Positions 37,016-48,913 of a stretch of 64,000 nt of DNA are shown in pieces; within the stretch, counting starts at the first letter, position 1; each line of letters starts with the position of its first letter. The notes under the pieces were generated by a model. The model was not told where the DNA came from. It saw only the letters and a list, made by a program, of their open reading frames with translations, and did no database searches. This DNA comes from Leptasterias polaris (Eukaryota; Echinodermata; Asteroidea; Forcipulatida; Asteriidae), in the NCBI GenBank assembly GCA_037783415.1, contig JAZGTN010000164.1, forward strand, positions 1,054,001 to 1,118,000. Reading direction: 5' to 3'. Position numbers and translations under genes: made by a program.

Positions 37016-40000
37016 CAGTTTACAAAAATAACCCTGAACACACAGGCTTTATCTTTTATTCCTGAAAACAGTTTGGTACCGAGTAGGCCCTATAAATCAT
37101 TAATATAAAGTGCATTATTATTACCCTTTCATTTTGACAAATGTTTTCGGTCAATGCAGCTCAGTGGAGCAAAAACCACAAAACAAGTCCAACATCTTTA
37201 GTCCTCCAAGGTCAAACAGTAACAATGGACAGTGGATTATAACAAAAGGAATTTTACAACAGGAACATTTAATGTAGCCATGTGAATGCTTTTCTTTAAG
37301 GTATGGTATGGTATTGGTTAATTACATTGTACATAATACAATAACAAATGATATCTCTGAAATTTCAGTTGGAATAAAGTCGGAATTAAGTAAAATTCCC
37401 CCCTGAAAAAGTTTTGCAGAAAGTTTTTTTTTTTAAAGAACTGGCTTCTGTACACCACCAGGATTCACTTTCATATAAGCAGACCTGATCCTCCACAGAG
37501 GCTATTGACTCCGTTGCCCATGGTCATTGACTAGTTGCCCCATGAGTGTTCCCAATAAAAATGTACAATTTCCTCATAGAGGTGCTCTTTACAAAGAAGG
37601 AAAATACCTTGGTGCTCTTTCAAAAACGCTGCATAAGATCTGAAAAGCATAGAGTACACAGCAAAACTACATTGAAATGTTATTTGACTGCATATGTAAA
37701 CTCTTTTTCTTCAGAAAAAAGAATTGTTCCAGCACTAGGCACAACTAGAAAACTCAGGGCATTTTGGCCAGCAACATGATTCAGCTTATCTAGATTTTTC
37801 CATTCACAATAAAAGACAGAAACACAGAAGGAGATCTGCTGTACCACCACAGATATACCTTGAAGTGTGTCAGCTCTGAACGGTGTTACAAGTCCGAACC
37901 CACTGTGCAAAGTTTCTGAAAAGGAAGAGGTGTTTACTTCAATGATAACTGCTTGAAAAGAAGAATTTAAACACCTACCTGGTGTCCAAAAGATGATGTT
38001 GTAAATAAAGTCACAATTATTGAGAATCCACTGAACATCAGTGTAGGCCTACAATTGCAAATGCAACCTCAGAATGACACAACAGCGTTCCCTCAAACGA
38101 CGATACATGTACAGCCAGATATGGTGCCTCACTGCAAAGTAAAAAAGACAAATACTGGACACATTTAAAGCCTATTTAAAGAAGGCTTCTTACTCAACTT
38201 ATAATGGCTACCCAATATCAAGTGTCTCCATACCTGTCATTTAATCTTTTCAGACAAGTTGCTCTACTACATGTACCTGTGCACATTTGACCTTTTATTT
38301 CTGAGATTCGATGTGCATCAATTTCCTTTTAAAAACACCACTTCAATACCTGTACATGTCCTACATAGAGCACTGTGATATATGATTCATTTTGCCCATC
38401 CTGTGATGTGCATCTAGGGATATATCCATGTACATATATATAATAGACTCTTGTATCATATTAGTTGAGTAATGTTTCATCCTTCATACCAGTCCCCAGG
38501 GTTTACCCAACAAGGAACTCACCCTACAAAAGTGGTTATTCTAAACTGCACTACCCCCAGCTGTAGACTGTTTGCATCATTTGGCCATGACCCTATGACC
38601 TCCACATGATGACCTGGTGACCTAGACTCTTGGACCCCATACCAAAGCCATACATGGGGTACCCATGGGCTTCCAACACAGCAATGCCATACTTTATTTG
38701 AAGAAAGAAACCAAAGTGGCAGCTCTTTTACGAATACTAATGCCACAAGTCAGTCCCACTTTATTTCTTTGAAGGAGGGTTGATTTTAACAGACAGGAAC
38801 TGTCCAGTGTCCAGGGAAGATAAGAGCTACAATACTCCTAGCCTGGTTTTCTTTATCAGCATAGTGATTTGTAATAGTCAAGTGACAAATAAGATTGATC
38901 CAGGCTAACTGAATTATAAGAAGTGTTCTGTGCGCAGGTGAAGATCTCAATAAAACAGCCATACATTACAAGTAAGGCAACCTGTAGCATAAAACAACTA
39001 ACAAAGCTAATTTTGAAACTTTGTGATTGTTACAGAAATTAACAACTTTGGTCCTGACAATTCCTTATCTACTTAATTTTCCTACATCTAACCCTTGAGA
39101 CTGTAGCTGACAAGCAACCTGATTCAAAATGCCCATAGGAGTCAAAAATGACCACATGATTAAACGGACATCAACCACAAAAGTCCCCCCCCTATCTTCA
39201 TGTAAATTCCCAAAACAAAACCAAATTTTTGTATCTTTTACCAGAAATTTTTACTGAAAAGTTGTGTCAAAAAGAGATACCCATTACCTTATATTTCTAC
39301 AAACAATTTATCTTCTTCCTTCCATTCAAAATTTCCCCCAAACTACACGCAATAAGACTCCATGTCCAGCCAATCAGCAAAAACAACTGAAAAACTATTA
39401 TTAATTCAAAACCACAAACATTGTTTCCCAACAGAAAAAGTTAACAGTACACTGTAAAGTTAAACTATCAAAGAATACTCCTACAAAACATTTCTATCTC
39501 GCGAATGCTGTAGTGCCAACTGCAGATTTTGCGAAGCTTAAACTATCCCCCAAACGCTTCCTACAGTCCTTCGCTAAAAGAGGAGCAAACAAAAATTCCC
39601 TGACATCTAGGCAGCCACAACTGGGTTATGAGGACAGTTTCTACTTACTGCTGGAGGGAGCATTGAGAGTAGAGAAAGTGCCTGTAATGAATTCAGCTCT
39701 CTGTACAAGACCTGATACAGGCCAATGCACACACATACAATGTACTGTACATGTACCAGTTAGACTTCAACCTTGTTCCCATTTTCATTCAGTGCAATGG
39801 CACAGAACAACATATGCGACTGGAATTTAGTGTATTAAGCACAGCAAAATGTACCAACCTAACAGAAACATTAGCAGAAATTAAGAAGAAACAAAGCCAA
39901 GTGGAATGAAAATTGAAACCATAATTTAAGGTAGGGTCATACTTTGGTAATGACCCTGACAACAAATTGTGTAACTTCTATCCAAAAGCCTACTCGTTAT

Positions 40001-40334
40001 AAAGATGGTAATGGTGGTAAGCATCTTGCGAAATTAATCATGTATGAATGGCCTCCTTTGATTAAAAATAAATAAAAACATTTGATTCTGAGAAATGATT
40101 TAATAGTTCCTCAGATTGATGAGGGTTTGTGTCTATTTGGTAATGATGCGGCAAGAGGTGTTGGTGTTGGTGTTCTGCATTGGTACTCAGCCGAAACTTT
40201 CACAGGTGACTTTTATTGTATGTTTCTTTAGTTTCCCCTATAAAATCAGCATTACGTTGACAAAAACTAAGCAATGACCCTTCCTCTAAGTCAAGCTTTA
40301 TTGATGGAAAAATTGCATCGGATAAAGAATATGA
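37016..40334. other. Unassigned non-coding DNA
   Basis: No exon recognised. A cluster of four TGACC(T/C) half-sites at 38588-38623 is listed separately. Confidence 0.4.
38588..38623 (-). promoter_or_regulatory. Two DR2-type nuclear-receptor half-site pairs
   Basis: On the minus strand: AGGTCA, two bases, AGGTCA, eight bases, AGGTCA, two bases, GGGTCA. Pairs spaced by two (DR2) are bound by RXR-type heterodimers in animals. No nearby gene start supports function, and it may be a chance or repeat-derived cluster. Confidence 0.3.
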
Positions 40335-40480
40335 TTTTGGTTTCACCCTTACAGTTACACCGATGTGTGATAAGCACAGTATAGTCAGTGCTTTCAAGGT
40401 CCTGCAGAAAAATCCATAGGCTACTTGGGTGGGATTCAAACCCGCATTTGAGCTGATGTGTTAACCACAAGAGACCACTG
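40335..40480 (-). repeat. tRNA-derived SINE (family B), fuller copy
   Basis: On the minus strand: a degenerate box A region (AGTGGTCTCTTGTGGTTAAC), box B GGGTTTGAATCCCACCC, then a tail with ATGGATTTTTCTGCAGGACC, ACTGTGCTTATCACACATCG and AAGGGTGAAACCAAAATC. Related tail pieces lie at 9165-9253 and 40590-40650. Confidence 0.68.
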
Positions 40481-40589
40481 AGCATGCTCAGTGATGAGAG
40501 GACATTTCAAATCATGTAAACAGCGCCCCAATACCACAAACATATTAATTAAATAATAATGGCATCAAGAATTATTATTTCAAAATAAT

Positions 40590-40650
40590 ATTTCGGTTTT
40601 ATATTTACACCAATGAGTGATAACCACTGTGGTGATATGCACTGTGTAAC
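40590..40650 (-). repeat. SINE family B tail fragment
   Basis: TTTCGGTTTTATATTTACAC, CAATGAGTGATAACCACTGT and ATGCACTGTGT match the tail order of the copy 110 bp away. It is oriented the same way. Confidence 0.55.
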
Positions 40651-43600
40651 ATAATCACAGATATGCAAAATATTAAATTTGGGGGGCATTCAACACTCAT
40701 ACAACTATTTTCAATCAATTTTGGAACATGTAAATTGTGCATCAAAAGTGAAATTACGCACTCTAAATTGTAGATGGCATTTTCAAAAATGGGAAAAAAT
40801 TGAAAATATAAAATAAATCCGTGTCACGCTCAATTAACCATGGACCAGCAAATTGCGGTCATCAACTAGGGAGGAAAAATAAGCTCTAGCTGTAGCCCAT
40901 TCTACTGGCATGGACTGGTGTAGGGTTACAGCCCCACAGCCAGCTAGGCAGATGGCCTTTCATCAAGAATGCAGGATCAATACAACAGATTCTGTGGTTG
41001 GGACTGGTTGCCGCCATCTTGTCTCATGACCTCATTCACTGCCATGGACGGAGGCTTAAAGATTTTTCCTTTTTCCGCCCATTGAGCAACCTTATACCAA
41101 TGCAGAGTTTGGCCGTAGCTGTTTGTCCTCCCTGGGGATCTAATCCTCAATGGGCCGATTGTGGATGAAATTATAACTGTTTTCAAGATAAGGCAGTGAC
41201 CAAGATATTAAAATGCGTCCACACTGATAAGGTATTATTAAATTGCCAGTCAGTGGATGCTTGAACAGTACCAATAATTGGTAAATACATGCAAAGGGTT
41301 GTCAAACATGCCATGAATTAGTCAATGGCTTACCCCAGTTAAGGGGAATAGGAATAAATAATACAGGATCCATGGGATTTTTTGCTGTATGTATTTGGCA
41401 CTGATTTATAAATCGAGTCTTCAAAGAATAAATTTGGATTGCTAAAAGGGCATTTCAAATAAAGATTGATTTTGTTAATGTGAACTCATCAATGTGTAAA
41501 AGTACATGCAGTGTGGTGAAATTTAACCCATATCAGAATTTGGAAATCAGCAAATTGATGATGTAGGGAGGTGATAGAGGAGAGGTCTTTATTCACTCTT
41601 TCAACCCCAAGCAAGGCTGAATACATGACTCTAAATGACTTCAATCATGTTTTAATGCACCACTAAATATTACTCTTGAAACATCTGTGCACCAATGTGA
41701 AAAGCTTCAATAGGCTTGATAAATTAACCAAGTTCATTAACTAGAAACATTCCAACCTGCATTGTCACTATCAGTTGGTGTCAATTAGGTGTACTTGATG
41801 TCAAATTATTAAAATGTTAAAGGGATCATGTTTCATGTCATCAGGTTCTGGAAGAGAACATTTAAACTGTCTAGTTTTTAATTTAAGAATAAATTATAAA
41901 CTATAAATTATAAACTATAGTTTGACCTACTTTTCTTCAAAACTAGACAATATAATCATGTTCACAGAAAACAATTTACTATAACTTCTGGGCATTTAAC
42001 AGTCATCCAACCACTCTGTGAGGATTAGAGCGAAATAAATGCACATTTCTCCAACCTGCAAGGCAGTAAAAATAAGATCCAATTAAAATAAAAATTTCTC
42101 TTCGCGGACGGCATTCTTTGGGCAAAACGTCCAATAGTGACTATAAGTAAGAACGTGTAAGATTTCACACAAATGTTATTAAATATTGATTAACTATCAA
42201 CAATCAAAAAGTGACCATTGTTCTTTAAACGTTGTTATCACCTATTTTTATACCTCAATGAAAGTTAACTTGATTATAGTTCAAGGACTATGGATCTGTA
42301 ATTTAGAGTTCAATTTTGGTAGGATGTGGGGCCAGATAAGGAGAATTGATGCTTGTACCAACTGCATCCTTCTGTGATGGACAAGTTATTTTTAACACAT
42401 AATTTCTTTTACAATAATTTGGAAGACTCAATATATTCATTTCTTTATCTTCTTTTATTTGTAAATGACAACAAATCTATTTTTAAAGTCAGCAAGGAGA
42501 TAAGATTAAAGGATTAAAATTAAACTTATCTTTTTATTTTTGGGGAAGGTATAATATCATCATAAACTCACTGCCTCTACTGGGAATATTGTACAATCAT
42601 GGTTTTCAGAAATATTGATTGATTTCTACCCTCTAGTTCTTGATGAAAATCATTTAAAGTAAAACCATGGAAGTCAACAAGGGCTCATAATAAGCATAAA
42701 TGTTTTTTACCTGAAATTCTTGAAAAAAATCTTCACAATAAATTGCAAAGTTGAACATTTTCTGTAATGTTCTTAATGTTTTAACACACTTGATTATTTA
42801 TCAACAAATTTTTCCCAGGTATTGTTCTAAGTTTAAAGACCTGCTTGGATAGAATTTCTTCAAATTAAAAAATTTTCTGGTCAAACAGTTGCAACTTTCA
42901 AAACACCAATGGCCAATCTTTTAAAACTTGGAATCTAGTAAATACCGTCACATGATTTCAACAACTCACCTTCCCCACCTTCTTCCTATGGCAGACGAAA
43001 AAAGGTAATCTAACTGAATAAAAAATGGAAAGCGCTGTTGATCTGGTGGACACTGAATTACCAATTCTACCCCCCCCCCCCTTGTCTGGCATAGATTCTA
43101 GACACCCAAGGGACACTTCCGTCTCTTGGGGTATGCACGCTCTGCCCTCTATTCACTGCATCAGCTTCTTGGATGGGATACTTGAATATGTTCAATAAGA
43201 CACAAGGCCTGGGCTAGTCAATACGACAGAGCACTTTGCATAACATCCCAACATCCGCCAGTCAGCTTCCTGCGGCTTCTAGACCATTTATTCAAGAGTG
43301 CGTTCAGCATACAAATGAGGGTTCAGCTTTGGGCTGACAAAAAGCATCAACTGTACTTTTATGTTCCCCTAAAAATACCAAAGCCAAGATGATCACAAGA
43401 AAATTTTAAAAAGGTAAATTTCAACAAAACTAAGGGCTGAGATGCAGTTGTTTGCACTTTGCCCTTTCAAGACAATATTTGGAAATGGTAGATTTTGGAC
43501 GAAATACTTTTTTTTTTTTTCAAGTATGCACTTTTTTGTCCTCTCATCTTGTTGACAGCTTAAGGCACTAAGAATTATTTTGAAAAAGTACAAGTAACTA

Positions 43601-45925
43601 TTTTGCACAGTGTAAATAACTTCACTGAAGAGCCAGAGGTTTACAGGGCACAAGTTACTTTAAAAAAAAAAAAACACAAGTTACTTTGAAAAAAAAAGAC
43701 GCTTTCGGTGGCCAAACAACACTCACTTGGTTAAGTAATACGAAGGAGTTGTTCAGATGTTCTTCAGCGAGGTGTTAATGGACCACAGATAACCTAGTTT
43801 AGAAGCTCAGCTGAAAGACTGAACAAATACTTGAACTGCATGATAAATTGATTTACAGGGTTCACAACACATTCATCGACACGAACGCAGCTCCCAAAAA
43901 TTTCCGGTCTCTCCACGCCAGCACCAAGGCAAACACTCCTGCTCACTTTGCAGGAAGAACCACAGTCAGACTCTGAAAATGGGCCTATTTTGACACTCTT
44001 ACGTATCGCCATGCATCGCTTCATTCCCTCATTTGGGATGCAGGAGAACTGGCGCAGCTAATGCAGCGGTGCATGAGAAGAAAGCACTGATCATACAAGG
44101 GCCTCCGTTTTCCTAATAGCAAGCATCTGACAAACACAAGATCAGACAGTTTCCATTAGAAGACAAAAAAATGCCGACATGTGTCACATAGCCACCATTT
44201 TATGTTTGTGGTCTGGTAACGCTGTACTATATTAGTGCTTTGACTCTAATGTCCTACATTCATGATGTGCAAAAGGTAATATAATACAGCCATCCAGTCT
44301 GTCTACAACTGGACAAGGATGGGTTCATATCAACTGCAAAGCCATCAGCCTTCTGGGTGAATACAGATTTTACGAACAATTTCTTTTCAATGTATTTGGT
44401 TCATTTATTGCTGTGAGCTCTCAAAGCAGTCAAAGAAAAAATTACAGTCAAAGAAAAAATTACAGTCTAAGAAAAGAACTACAGTTACAGCAGCCCAAGA
44501 AAAAAAGAAGAGATTTACAAGCTTTTTATCATTGGAACAAACTGCAACACTCGCGGGCTGTATCCAATCAATTATAATGCAATACAAATAAAAGAGACAA
44601 AATTATGCATAAAATGTCTCCATTGTGATTGTAGCATGTGCAAGTTTGCTTGATGCATTATTGAAGTACATATCTGTACATTTCAATGCATAATTTATAC
44701 AGTTCAAATGGTTCACTTTGCTTGTATATTTCCAAAATAAGACAATACTTTCTAAAGAGTATGTGTACACGTCCAAGTGTTAATGCATGTTCAATTTAAA
44801 TATGTACAGATACAGTGTAGCAAGAGCTTCATTTATACCTGATGTAACAGAGATAAGAACCTAAAGTAACCAATCTCCATGGGCAAGTATTAGTAGGCTA
44901 TTGACCCCACTTTCTCTGATGACAAACGAGCACTTCACCAAGCTGATGTTCAATTCTTATTAAAGAGCTTTTTAATAACAACTTCTGATTCTCTTCTTGG
45001 ACTATGACCTTGATATCATATGAATGTGCACTACTGTATTGTCTGGAGCGACAGTAATATTAACCCTTCTACTGTCTGACCATTCAATATCATCCACTGT
45101 GGTTTTGAATGGTAGATAAACTATGCCAGCCTGCAATGTAATATCATGTGGTAAATGCATCTACACAGTACACACATGTTATGTGCCCAGTTGTGCCATC
45201 ATCCAGTGCAGTTGAATGGTTTCAAATGGTTGGTCAACTCACTGGAAAATGTTACCAAGAGTAGGAGGGTTAAGGAAGGATGTATTGAGAGGATTTTGTT
45301 ACAAGAATAAAGTCTTGAAGAAAATCCGGTATTATGCAACTACATTTAAAAAAATACCCAGTCATGTCTTTTACGGGAGGGGTTTCAACATTTTCATTTA
45401 GAGCATAAACTTGAGCAAGAAAACTACAAGTCAGCATGTGATATTTGAATAACCCTGGAGGCATAACACTATCAAATAAATAGTGACAGCGATGTCCTGG
45501 GATATTCAGCATCATTTTCAGGGCAAAAAATATTGTTCCATCTATTCAATAATTTAACTCTTAGTCTTACCCAACTGTTAAACCAATTGATTTCATCTCA
45601 TTAACATTCAATGGACGAATACATTTTGGGGCTCTGGGGTCTGAATATAAAAAGTTCCTTTCAAGTTACTCTTCTTTGCCACTATGCGATTGTTCGCACA
45701 ACGGGAAATGAAGAAAATTGAAACAAATTTGTATAGGAGCTTAATATGCACAACTGCAACACACTGAGATTTGCCACTACACCATTGTACAGACAAATAG
45801 TTTTAAAAGGAAAAGGACAAACTATTTAGCTTTTTTCTTTTAATGTTGCATGCTAGATAATTTCTTGAAAATTACAATCACAGTTGTGCCACGTATTTAC
45901 GAGCCTGAAATTACGTGTGGACCAA
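40651..45925. other. Unassigned non-coding DNA
   Basis: No exon could be assigned. A minus-strand frame at 44024-43794 is richer in GC than its surroundings but has no known domain. It contains an 18-bp tandem repeat at 44427. Confidence 0.4.
44427..44486. repeat. 18-bp tandem repeat CAGTCAAAGAAAAAATTA, about 3 copies
   Basis: The first two copies are identical and the third is diverged (CTAAGAAAAGAACTA). Confidence 0.8.
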
Positions 45926-46066
45926 GGAGGCCATGGTCTTTCACTGCCCCTGGTCTTGGCCTTGGTGCCCCTTCAAACTTTCCCATAGACTTTGATATTT
46001 TTCCAATGGAAGTGCCCTTTGCAAAATGAAAATGGCCATACCCTCTCAAGGATGAAATTCCACGCC
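45926..46066 (+). repeat. Dispersed repeat, copy 1
   Basis: It shares GAGGCCATGG, TGCCCCTGGTCTTGGCCTTG, TTCCAATG..GTGCCCTTTGC, GGCCATRCCCTCTCAARGAT and CGCCT/GAGCCT with 47791-47919 in the same order and strand. The class is unknown. Confidence 0.7.
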
Positions 46067-47414
46067 TTGATTTAGCGATACATTTTTGTGTGCATACAGC
46101 TGTGCATGTTATCAGCATCATGTGAACATGCATACCAAGACTTGAGTTGAGTGAGGAATGGTGTATGCTGAATTATTTGAATGTTATCTGGATAAATTAA
46201 CAAAATAGAACAGAAATATTGGACATTCAAACCCCGGCACCTAAACATGTATATTGACAAGGAAGTGTGTGAAGTGAAATAGGTAACTTCTTACAAAAGA
46301 TTTTCATTACATGGCTAAGAAGATTTTCCATCCTGTGCAAGACCCTTCCTGTCTAAGACTCTGTATGTACAGCACAGAGGAAGAATCTTACAAGGGCCAC
46401 AGATCATTTTAAAGCCTAGTTTCAATTCAATAACATAAACAAATAACAAATAACAAAATAATAATTGTACTTTCATGGAAGCAGGAAGTGTACTACTTTG
46501 TTTTTATATTCTGTTTATTTTTTTATTTTTTTAAATAAAAATTAGGGGGGCATTTTCACACAGTTTACTGCAATGATAAGTTTCTACAATATGTCCAATT
46601 ACACACTCTCATTTTCACATTGTAGTCGATTTGTCAAAATAAAACACTTGAGGGTCTTTAGGCCTATGTGTTCACTTATGTACTATATCCATTACTTCAA
46701 CCTTTTAAAGATTGAATTAACTGGCTTTAAAAAGGCATGTTTCCCGTGCATTATTTTGTTTCTAACCCAAGGGAACATTGACAAAACATTTTTCTTGAAG
46801 CCCACTAAGAATTTCCGAAAGGTTTTAATGAAGAGTGTTTATTGAGAGTACAAAGGATGTCTTAGACATGCGTAGTCAAGACTAAAAATAACTAAATAGA
46901 TTGCTGCTGGCCCATGACCATTTGTCCAGTAATTCTATCATTCAACAAGTCCAGTGGAACTAACAATACAAAAGTAATTCATTTATTGTTGAGATTTTCA
47001 AGTATAAATTGCCGAAATTTAACTTCAGCAAAAGACATAATGAAAACAAAGAAATTGGGTCTTTAAAAGATGTAATAATTGTGTCACGGATAAAGAATAT
47101 TATTGTCATCATTGGCATTAGTTATTTTTATTTATTAACTTTTTAATTGTTTTATTTATTTTTTCATTTTGTATACTAGGGCCTAGTTGTTTATTTATTA
47201 GTATTATTGTTTGTATAATAATTAAAACTGCTTACATTCAAATTTCTTTATTCATTTATTTAATTCACTTGTTAAAAAAAATAATAATAATATTATGATT
47301 CATTATTCTTTATTATTATTATTCACTATCATTTTTCTCCTTATGAATCTTTTTATTTTTGTATTTTGTTATTTATTATTAAAAAATTTTTTTTTAGGGG
47401 GGTTAGCATATATC
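46067..47414. other. Unassigned AT-rich DNA
   Basis: Very AT-rich with ATT/TTA triplet runs around 47090-47395; no gene seen. Confidence 0.45.
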
Positions 47415-47550
47415 CTTTACCAATCAATGTGTGATCTTTTCCTGAGTAAACAATCTACAGGTATACTACTCAGGCAGGATTTGAATTTTGAAACAAGGAC
47501 CCCAGCCACACCAGGACAAAATATCTCACCATTGGACCACTAGCATGCCC
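47415..47550 (-). repeat. Possible tRNA-derived SINE (family D)
   Basis: On the minus strand: CATGCTAGTGGTCCAATGGT (box A-like) and AAATTCAAATCCTGCCTGAG (box B-like) about 40 bases apart, followed by a non-tRNA tail. Both boxes are degenerate. Confidence 0.4.
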
Positions 47551-47790
47551 AGAGACAAGAAGCCAATTCAATTCCTATAATAAACAGTGGATACCAGAAC
47601 AAAAAAGACATGGGAGTGGTTTACACTAATGGAATTTGTTTTAAACTTTAACCCTAGCTGATGAATTGAGGTTTTCTAAGGGTTCATGAAAAACAGGAAT
47701 GCCAAGCTTATTCTGACCTGAAACAGTTTAGATTCAAAAGAATCCCTAGATTGTTTGGTGCCGGAGGGGAGTATACACTAAAACGTTTTA

Positions 47791-47919
47791 CAGGCCTGGA
47801 TACAATGAGGCCATGGCCTCTGTTGCCCCTGGTCTTGGCCTTGGTGTTTTCCAATAGATGTGCCCTTTGCAATTAATAAAGATAGCCATGCCCTCTCAAA
47901 GATAAAGTTTCGAGCCTGG
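47791..47919 (+). repeat. Dispersed repeat, copy 2
   Basis: Second copy of the repeat at 45926-46066, shorter by about 30 bases through loss of the CTTCAAACTTTCCCATAG part. Confidence 0.7.
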
Positions 47920-48554
47920 TTTTGCTCTAGGTAAGGTGGTCAAATTGTTGGGGGGAAAAAAAAAATGTTTGCTCTAACAGAAAATGGTTATCACTCAAAA
48001 TGCCTTTTGATTAATAATTTATTTGTCTGGTGGTTCGCCACTATTACGGTAATGGGAAATGAATATTGCAAGACAGCTCATGGAAACATCTTAGAAGAAA
48101 TGCATCCAGTTGACGCAACCATGCCTGAAATGCAGGCTGAATTAGTTTTTCTTTATAGGAAAATAAAGCATGACTAAAACACACGCATTTACACCACATA
48201 ACTGGTTATCAAATTTTCAAAAAGAATCATTAAGTTTTCAGTATTTACTTACTAATAGAGTGTGTAAGTTAACGTCTTACATTTTTTATAAACAATTTAA
48301 AGGACCTGTGAAATTTAAACAACCTAACTTTGCTGATTTTTAAGATGAGTTAATTGCTGAAATCGCTATTAAATTGAATTGTTTGTTATCCCTTGATTCA
48401 ATTTCAGAAAATATATTGAGGGATTTTCTTTTTCTATTTAAATGTAAACTACTGGTTTAACCATTGTTACACAACAATGTTTTGAGTTGTTTTTGTACAC
48501 AATTAAATGGTTTGATACATTAAATAGCCACCCAAATTATGTCTTTACTCTTGC
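47920..48554. other. Unassigned non-coding DNA
   Basis: Nothing recognised. A 70-codon frame at 47965-48177 has no domain; several in-frame pieces resemble coding AT-rich retroelement debris but are not assignable. Confidence 0.35.
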
Positions 48555-48558
48555 TTAA

Positions 48559-48909
48559 AGGTATTATACAGGATTGGCAGAGCTGACAAAATAATCACAG
48601 TGTTCATGTTTTGTGTAATCAACCACATACATGAAATAACACACCTGTGAAAATTTGAGCTCAATTGGTCATCGAGGTCACGAGAAAATAGTGAAAAGAG
48701 ACCTTATGTGTTTTCTGTTTTTCAAACATGGAGTTTATTATCGCGCGCGATAAAAACTATTGTTTTACTCATTTCTCAGAAACGATAGCATTTCAGGCAG
48801 AAATATTTTAAGGAACCCTTTCTACCATTACTTACTTTAAATCATGTAAGTTATGTGTGAATCTGTGAACATTTGTGTTTTTCGATCTTACCAATCGTGT
48901 ACAGGGCCT
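48559..48909. mobile_element. TTAA-class foldback element, diverged copy
   Basis: TTAA at 48555-48558 and 48910-48913. Left end AGGTATTATACAGGATTGGC and right end, as complement, AGGCCCTGTACACGATTGGT. It contains ACCTGTGAAAATTTGAGCTC, the complement of the family core. The centre has GTTTATTATCGCGCGCGATA. Confidence 0.85.
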
Positions 48910-48913
48910 TTAA

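Noticed and set aside
43794..44024. 76-codon minus-strand frame MKRCMAIRKSVKIGPFSESD...
   Set aside because: Composition is slightly coding-like and it is Cys-rich, but the only donor candidate (CCTGTAAAT) is weak and no family is recognised.
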